Assembly (NCBI GenBank): GCA_009838515.1
Contig: VXRL01000007.1
Location: forward strand, 1 to 47,838
Length of the DNA: 47,838 bases
Source of the DNA: Terriglobia bacterium
GTDB taxonomy: Bacteria; Acidobacteriota; Terriglobia; Bryobacterales; UBA6623
Reading direction: 5' to 3'
How positions within the stretch are numbered: position 1 is the stretch's first letter; each line of letters starts with the position of its first letter. The position numbers were made by a program, and so were the translations under genes. Below the pieces are notes generated by a model. It was not told the origin of the DNA. It did no database searches and was given only the letters and a program-made list of their open reading frames with translations. Below, in pieces: positions 42,989 to 47,838 of the stretch.

Positions 42989-43531
42989 CTATCGCCCGTC
43001 CCCCGGTTCGGAGATGATTGCCTCGCGGCAGCGCTGGGCCTCTCGGTGCGCCACGCGCATCGAGCTCTCCAAGTGCTCGGCCAGCTGGCGCAGGTACTGC
43101 TTGACGGTAGCGATGCCGTCCGAATTGCGGTTGCGGGCCGAATCCAGCAACTCCGCCACGGCAGCGTTGTAGTACTGGCGCGCGCCGGCCGCTATCGAGC
43201 CCATGAGCGCGTCTGTGCGATCCAGCCAGAGTAACGTGTCCATCGCATAGGTGAGGCGCTCGGGATCGCGGCCCAGTGCCTGCGCCGCCAGGCTGACTTG
43301 CTCCATTTCGTGCAGCAGGGCTCGGTGCTGGTCGATGTAGGCTTCCGGCGCTCCGTCTTGGACCCATTCCTGTGGCCGTAGCTGCACCACGACCTTTCTC
43401 GCGGTCGCCATGTTCTGCACGACGCCCTGGGACAGCTCTTCGACCTGCCAGCGGGGGATCATGCCCTCCTGCTGCGCGAGCGCGGCTCCCGCCAGAACGA
43501 TCGCGAGGGGAGGGACACGGTACAGGCGCAC
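42989..43531 (-). CDS. Small secreted helical protein of unknown function
   Basis: 180 residues with a signal peptide (RLYRVPPLAIVLAGAALA followed by Gln). The mature part is predicted mostly helical (YIDQHRALLHEMEQVSLAAQAL; DALMGSIAAGARQYYNAAVAEL) and ends QRCREAI with a single cysteine. I recognise no family. The GTG start at 43531 is only 6 bases from the TATAGT box (43538-43543), so the mRNA is probably leaderless. It is divergent from the PSCyt1/DUF1549/DUF1553 gene. Confidence 0.7.
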   Translation of the reverse strand: MRLYRVPPLAIVLAGAALAQQEGMIPRWQVEELSQGVVQNMATARKVVVQLRPQEWVQDGAPEAYIDQHRALLHEMEQVSLAAQALGRDPERLTYAMDTLLWLDRTDALMGSIAAGARQYYNAAVAELLDSARNRNSDGIATVKQYLRQLAEHLESSMRVAHREAQRCREAIISEPGDGR

Positions 43532-43537
43532 TGAACC

Positions 43538-43543
43538 ACTATA
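43538..43543 (-). promoter_or_regulatory. -10 box (TATAGT) six bases from a GTG start
   Basis: TATAGT on the minus strand is followed after 6 bases by the GTG at 43531. Transcription would begin at or beside the start codon, predicting a leaderless mRNA. Confidence 0.45.
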
Positions 43544-43640
43544 GAGCCTGAGAGGCTTGCGCTGGCGGAAGCCGGTGCCGACTCTCGCGCAAGCTGCTCC
43601 AACCCGGCCACATCACAGGCGGGCCGGCTGGCAAGGTCGT

Positions 43641-46600
43641 ATGATTGATTGGAAGTTCCGAATGTTGAGACCGCTATTCCTATATTCTGGCGCGCTGCTG
43701 CTTCTCCCGGCGCTGTCCGCCCAAGGGTCGGCCGGCCTTGAGCATTTCGAACGCCACGTGCGGCCGCTGCTGGCCGAGAAGTGCTACACCTGCCACAGCA
43801 GCGACACCATGGCCATGGGGCAGCTGAAGCTCGACTCCAAGGAATCGCTCCTGCAAGGCGGCAGCCGGGGGCCTGCGATCACGCCGGGGGACCCTTCTTC
43901 CAGCCTGCTGCTAAGAGCGGTCTCATACACCTCGATCGACTTGAAGATGCCGCCGTCGGGCAGGCTGTCGGACGCGGAGGTGGCCAACCTGGAGACTTGG
44001 ATTCGGATGGGAGCGCCGGATCCGCGCTCCGCAACGGCGCCAGAGGTGGAACAGGCCGGCATCGATCTGGCGGAGGGCCGGCAGTTCTGGAGCTTCAGGC
44101 CGGTACGCCAGCCGGCCTGGCCTGAAGTACGCAACACGGATTGGGCTCGCACTGACGTCGATCGGTTTGTCCTCGCTCGGCTGGAAGCCGAGGGACTGGA
44201 AGCGCCTGCCGGTGCCGACCGGCGGACGCTGCTGCGACGGGTCGCCTTCGACCTGACCGGCTTGCCGCCAACCCCCGCCGAGCTGGACGCGTTCTTGTCC
44301 GACAATGCCCCCGGGGCCTACTCGCGTGTCGTCGAAAGGCTGCTGGACTCGCCGCATTACGGCGAGCGTTGGGGGCGACACTGGCTGGACTTGGTGCGCT
44401 GGGCCGAGACGAACGGTCACGAATTCGACAACAACAAGCTCGATGCTTGGAGGTTCCGCGACTACGTGATCGAGTCGTTCAACGCCGATCTGCCCTACAA
44501 CCGCTTCCTGCAGGAGCAGATTGCAGGCGACCTCATGCCGCCAAGACTGTCGTCGGACGGCACGCATTATGTCAACCCGATCGCTTCCGGCATGTACTGG
44601 CTGTGGGAGGTTCTCAATTCCCCGACCGACTCGGTCAAGGCGCGGGCTGACCAGATCGACAACCAGATCGACGTGCTGACGAAGGCCACCCAAGGCTTGA
44701 CCGTGGCCTGCGCCCGCTGCCACGACCACAAGTTCGACCCGATCCCCACGGCCGACTACTACTCGCTGTTCGGAATCCTAGCTTCTACGCACATGAACGA
44801 GACTTGCATCGACTCTCCGGAGCGGGCGAGCGCGATTCGGGCGGCGGATCGGGAGATCGGCGGAATCAACGGACAGATCGCGGGCATGCTGCAGGGAGCC
44901 CGGGGCCGTGCCGCCGAGGGGCTGGCTGAACGGCTCGTTGCCGCGTCGAAGGAAGCAGAGTCGGAGGATTCAGAGGGGCTGGCGGCGGAACTGGCTTACG
45001 CGGCCGACGAGCCGTCGCATCCACTGTATCCGTTCGCCAGCATGGCGAAATCGCAGGCTGCGGAAGGCGCAGCCGAGTTCGGGGACCTCCTCGCGGACAT
45101 GCGGCGAGAGATGTCCGAATGGGCGGCTAAGGCGGATCGCAGCCACCAACTTTGGAGCGAGCGCGGAGACGAGATCTTCGAAGACTTCGAAGGTGGCTTC
45201 GGCAAGTGGACCGTGAACGGTGCCGGTTTCGGTTCCGGCCCGGTCCGGCACCTACCGCCTTCTCAGCGACTGGGCGGCCATTGGGGCCAAGCGGTCGCGG
45301 CATCTTCGGGCCAGGGCGCCGATGCATTGGTGGGAACCCTCACCACCGAGAAATTCCGCATGCCCGCCAGATATGTCCACGTCCGGCTCGCGGGTCCGCA
45401 ATCCGACCGCCGCCTTAAGGAAGATGCCCCGGCGCGCTTCACCGTGATCGCCGACGAACACAAGTCCGGGCATGCCATGCCCGATGGCAGCGGTCGCCTG
45501 CGCTGGCGGACCATCGCGATGACCAAAGAGCGCGGGCGCATTTGCTCGATCGAGATCGTGGACCGAGACCGGGAGGGTTCGATCACCGTGGACCGGGTCG
45601 TGTTTTCGTCCGCGCCCAAACCGCCGCCGATTTCCGGGCCGGTCAGTGCCCGGGTCTTGGACCTGCTCGCTGACGAGGCGATTCGTTCATTGCCTGATCT
45701 CGCGCTGGCCTACGAGGCCCTCGCCCGAACACTGTCGGTGGCAGCGAGCGGCCCGGTGGATGACGCGCTGCTTTCGGGAATTCTCGGCCACATCCGGCGC
45801 GAGCAAGCGGCGAAATTCCTCGCCCAGGACGAACTTGAGCGCTATTTCGGACTTGTGTCCCGCCGCAACCGGCTCGACCAGGCCCTGCCCGCTTCGACGT
45901 TTGCGATGTCGAGCCGGGATTGGCAGCCCGCCGACTCGCCGATCCATGTCCGCGGCAACCACAAGAACGCGGGCGAGATCGCTCCCCGCCAGTTCTTGCA
46001 GGTGATCGCCGGCAGCGAGCAGGATCCGTACCGCAGCGGCTCGGGGCGCTTGGAACTGGCGCAGTGGGTGGCCAGCGAGAAGAACCCGCTCACCGCCCGC
46101 GTGATGGCCAATCGCGTATGGCACCATCACTTCGGCCGCGGGATCGTCGCGAGCCCGGACAATTTCGGCCGCATGGGCGAGGAGCCCACGCACCCCGCCT
46201 TGCTGGATTTCCTAGCGCGGAAGTTCATGGACTCGGGCTGGTCGGTCAAGGGCCTGCACCGCGAAATCGTTCTCTCGAGCACGTACCGGGCGTCCAGCGC
46301 GCCGTCAGAGAGGGCCAAGGCGTCGGATCCGTCGAACCGCCTGCTGTCGCACTTCCCGGTCCGCCGCCTTGAGGCCGAGGCCATCCGCGATTCGCTGCTG
46401 GCGGTCTCCGGGGCGTTGGACCGGTCCATCGGAGGACCCGGAGTGCCGCCCCACATCAGCGAGTATCAGGACGGCCGTGGCAAGCCGGCGTCAGGGCCGC
46501 TCGACGGCCTCGGTCGGCGCAGCATCTACTTGCAGGTGCGGCGCAATTTCCTGCCGCCCCTCTTCTTGGCCTTTGACTACCCCTTGCCGATCTCGACCGA

Positions 46601-46910
46601 GGGCCGCAGGGGCGTGTCGGCTGTGGCTTCGCAGGCACTGCTGATGCTCAACAACGAATTCGTCAACGGGCAGGCCCGGCTTTGGGCCGAGCGCACGCTG
46701 CAGGCGAACGAGGGCACGCAGGAGCGCATTGAGGACATGTATATGCGGGCCTACGGCAGACCGCCGGAAGAGTCGGAAGTCTCAGAGATCGAAGGCTTCC
46801 TGGCCAGCCAGGTGCGCTTGCGGGACTCGCCGGGGCTCGACGACCCGGCCGTCTGGGCCGATCTCGCGCATGCCGTCCTCAACGCGGCGGAATTCTTGTT
46901 CGTGCGCTGA
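43641..46910 (+). CDS. PSCyt1-DUF1549-DUF1553 secreted protein
   Basis: 1089 residues. The signal peptide MLRPLFLYSGALLLLPALSA (with Gln next) starts at either ATG 43641 or ATG 43662; the latter gives the cleaner signal. The PSCyt1 domain carries Cys48-Tyr-Thr-Cys51-His52 (CxxCH) and the family's DLKMPPSGRLSDAEVANLETWI. DUF1549 follows with RRVAFDLTGLPPTPAELD and the second CxxCH (CARCHDHKFDPI, Cys357-His361). A beta-sandwich-like insert (about residues 510-670) precedes DUF1553 (WVASEKNPLTARVMANRVWHHHFGRG). These proteins are thought to process complex organic matter at the cell surface; whether they bind heme is unproven. The DUF1080 gene follows 47 bases later. Confidence 0.92.
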   Translation: MIDWKFRMLRPLFLYSGALLLLPALSAQGSAGLEHFERHVRPLLAEKCYTCHSSDTMAMGQLKLDSKESLLQGGSRGPAITPGDPSSSLLLRAVSYTSIDLKMPPSGRLSDAEVANLETWIRMGAPDPRSATAPEVEQAGIDLAEGRQFWSFRPVRQPAWPEVRNTDWARTDVDRFVLARLEAEGLEAPAGADRRTLLRRVAFDLTGLPPTPAELDAFLSDNAPGAYSRVVERLLDSPHYGERWGRHWLDLVRWAETNGHEFDNNKLDAWRFRDYVIESFNADLPYNRFLQEQIAGDLMPPRLSSDGTHYVNPIASGMYWLWEVLNSPTDSVKARADQIDNQIDVLTKATQGLTVACARCHDHKFDPIPTADYYSLFGILASTHMNETCIDSPERASAIRAADREIGGINGQIAGMLQGARGRAAEGLAERLVAASKEAESEDSEGLAAELAYAADEPSHPLYPFASMAKSQAAEGAAEFGDLLADMRREMSEWAAKADRSHQLWSERGDEIFEDFEGGFGKWTVNGAGFGSGPVRHLPPSQRLGGHWGQAVAASSGQGADALVGTLTTEKFRMPARYVHVRLAGPQSDRRLKEDAPARFTVIADEHKSGHAMPDGSGRLRWRTIAMTKERGRICSIEIVDRDREGSITVDRVVFSSAPKPPPISGPVSARVLDLLADEAIRSLPDLALAYEALARTLSVAASGPVDDALLSGILGHIRREQAAKFLAQDELERYFGLVSRRNRLDQALPASTFAMSSRDWQPADSPIHVRGNHKNAGEIAPRQFLQVIAGSEQDPYRSGSGRLELAQWVASEKNPLTARVMANRVWHHHFGRGIVASPDNFGRMGEEPTHPALLDFLARKFMDSGWSVKGLHREIVLSSTYRASSAPSERAKASDPSNRLLSHFPVRRLEAEAIRDSLLAVSGALDRSIGGPGVPPHISEYQDGRGKPASGPLDGLGRRSIYLQVRRNFLPPLFLAFDYPLPISTEGRRGVSAVASQALLMLNNEFVNGQARLWAERTLQANEGTQERIEDMYMRAYGRPPEESEVSEIEGFLASQVRLRDSPGLDDPAVWADLAHAVLNAAEFLFVR

Positions 46911-46933
46911 GCCCGAGCAAGCGCTCGATCGGC

Positions 46934-46939
46934 TATGCT
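46934..46939 (+). promoter_or_regulatory. Putative -10 box (TATGCT) for the DUF1080 gene
   Basis: TATGCT lies 18 bases before the ATG at 46958. It suggests the gene can be transcribed separately from the PSCyt1 gene. Confidence 0.35.
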
Positions 46940-46957
46940 TGAACCTCGGGAATAACC

Positions 46958-47838
46958 ATGCTACGCACCATCTTGCTAGCGACCCTCGCGGCCAGCCTCG
47001 GACTCGCCGAACCATCGCACAACAGCTTGAGCGAAGCGGAAAAGCTCCAAGGCTGGCAGCTGCTCTTTGACGGCTCGAGCTCCACGGGCTGGGAGGGATT
47101 CCAGGACACCCCGTTCCCCGCCAGTTCGTGGGCGATCGAGGACGGCACGATCCGGACCTTGGCCGACAACAGCGGCGGCGACATCGTCAGCGTGAGCCAG
47201 TTCGAGAACTTCGAGCTGACCTTCGATTGGAAGCTCGTCAAGGGCGGCAACAGCGGTGTCAAGTACTTGGTCCAGAAGGCTTGGGCCGGACCCGGCTACC
47301 GGCCCCACCTCAGTCCGGACGCCAAGCGCCGCTCGATGCTGAGGGCGACCGGCCCGGAGTATCAACTCTTGGACGATGCCAATTTGAACCGCCGCAGGCG
47401 CGGCTGGGAGTATTCCAGCTGTGGCTCGCTGTACCTGCTCTACAAGCCTGCCGCCGACAAGCCGGTGCGCTCTGCCGGCGAATGGAACACCTCGCGCATC
47501 GTGGTCCGCGGAACCCACGGTGAGCACTGGCTGAACGGCGCGAAGATCCTGGAGTACGAGTTCAATTCCCCGGACATGTTTGCGCGCGTCGAGCAGACCA
47601 AGTTCAAGCGCGTGCCGGGGTTCGGATTCAAGGGGCCCGGGCACATTGCGCTGACGCACCACAACCACCCGGTGTGGTACCGCAACATCAAGGTGCGCGC
47701 ACTGCAAGGCCCGCGCGTTTCGGACTATCTGCCCGGAAGGCTGTTCGATCCGGACGGGCTCGTCCCGCCTCCCCCGCGACCGCCCCAGCCGGACGACCCC
47801 ACCGTGTCGGCAGCACCCCCCACGCCCAAGGCATCCCC
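46958..47838 (+). CDS. DUF1080 (3-keto-disaccharide hydrolase-type) secreted protein, cut by the window end
   Basis: At least 293 residues; the frame is open to the last base. A signal peptide (MLRTILLATLAASLGLA) leads into a LamG-like DUF1080 domain: GWQLLFDGSSSTGW (about residues 32-45), FELTFDWKLVKGGNSGVKY, EYQLLDD, GEWNTSRIVVRGTHGEHWLNG and GPGHIALTHH, then WYRNIKVRAL. The 3-keto-disaccharide hydrolase fold hydrolyses oxidised sugar glycosides. A proline-rich linker (PPPPRPPQPDDP) starts near residue 274 and suggests a further domain beyond the window. The 47-base gap to the PSCyt1 gene and the shared direction point to a functional unit. The ATG at 46958 has GGGA about 9 bases upstream. 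Confidence 0.87.
   Translation, partial: MLRTILLATLAASLGLAEPSHNSLSEAEKLQGWQLLFDGSSSTGWEGFQDTPFPASSWAIEDGTIRTLADNSGGDIVSVSQFENFELTFDWKLVKGGNSGVKYLVQKAWAGPGYRPHLSPDAKRRSMLRATGPEYQLLDDANLNRRRRGWEYSSCGSLYLLYKPAADKPVRSAGEWNTSRIVVRGTHGEHWLNGAKILEYEFNSPDMFARVEQTKFKRVPGFGFKGPGHIALTHHNHPVWYRNIKVRALQGPRVSDYLPGRLFDPDGLVPPPPRPPQPDDPTVSAAPPTPKAS

Noticed and set aside
1..47838. CRISPR arrays, rRNA genes, insertion sequences and prophage genes
   Set aside because: No regularly spaced direct repeats, rRNA motifs, transposases or phage structural genes were seen.

Overview
The window reads as a piece of a high-GC, gene-dense chromosome from an Acidobacteriota bacterium, most likely of the Bryobacterales/Solibacter type. 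This rests on gene content, not on a marker-gene tree: an acidobacterial VWFA-related secreted protein, two sets of DUF1549/DUF1553 genes (one with DUF1501, one with a cytochrome-like PSCyt1 domain and a DUF1080 partner), futalosine-pathway menaquinone synthesis, and many exported proteins whose signal peptides end in Ala-Gln. There are no insertion sequences, integrases, CRISPR arrays or rRNA genes.

Layout, left to right. At 0.1-3.6 kb an S58 (DmpA-type) peptidase and a LarA-like nickel-pincer isomerase candidate are divergent from one small promoter region, followed by a polyprenyl diphosphate synthase. At 3.6-7.2 kb lies a leftward DUF1549/DUF1553 - DUF1501 operon. At 7.4-11.5 kb are an exported-looking methyltransferase, topA and tsaB. 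At 11.5-20.7 kb are metX, a metazoan-like transketolase, and an addB-addA double-strand-break repair operon. At 20.9-25.5 kb are a lone LolD-type ABC ATPase, glgC, a receiver-like protein, mqnD and a HEAT-repeat protein. At 25.5-30.1 kb, leftward, are an alkylsulfatase-type metallo-beta-lactamase-fold enzyme, a small protein, the VWFA-related protein and the coupled moeA-moaC pair.

From 30.1 to 32.4 kb is the most accessory-looking stretch: a 589-base gap with a strong hairpin, then a lower-GC, tightly coupled cassette made of a TIGR04255-family gene and a 188-residue partner, possibly flanked by short overlapping ORFs. After it come a DUF3500 protein and a Tat-exported Gfo/Idh/MocA oxidoreductase, gltA, a Tat-exported protein with what looks like a doubled acetoacetate-decarboxylase-like fold, tRNA-His, an exported RraA-like protein, an OPT-family transporter, a pair joining an unknown protein to a degenerate NAD-dependent epimerase, a small secreted protein, a PSCyt1-DUF1549-DUF1553 protein and a DUF1080 protein cut by the window end.

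Taken together the genes describe a respiring heterotroph (citrate synthase, menaquinone, Moco) that stores glycogen (glgC) and degrades exogenous carbohydrate or peptide material (DUF1080, Gfo/Idh/MocA, OPT, S58 peptidase, DUF1501/1549/1553). Genes are packed closely: convergent neighbours twice end on one shared CTAG, and several same-strand pairs are coupled by ATGA or TGATG overlaps. Recognisable promoters are mostly lone -10 boxes, some so near the start codon that the mRNA would be leaderless.
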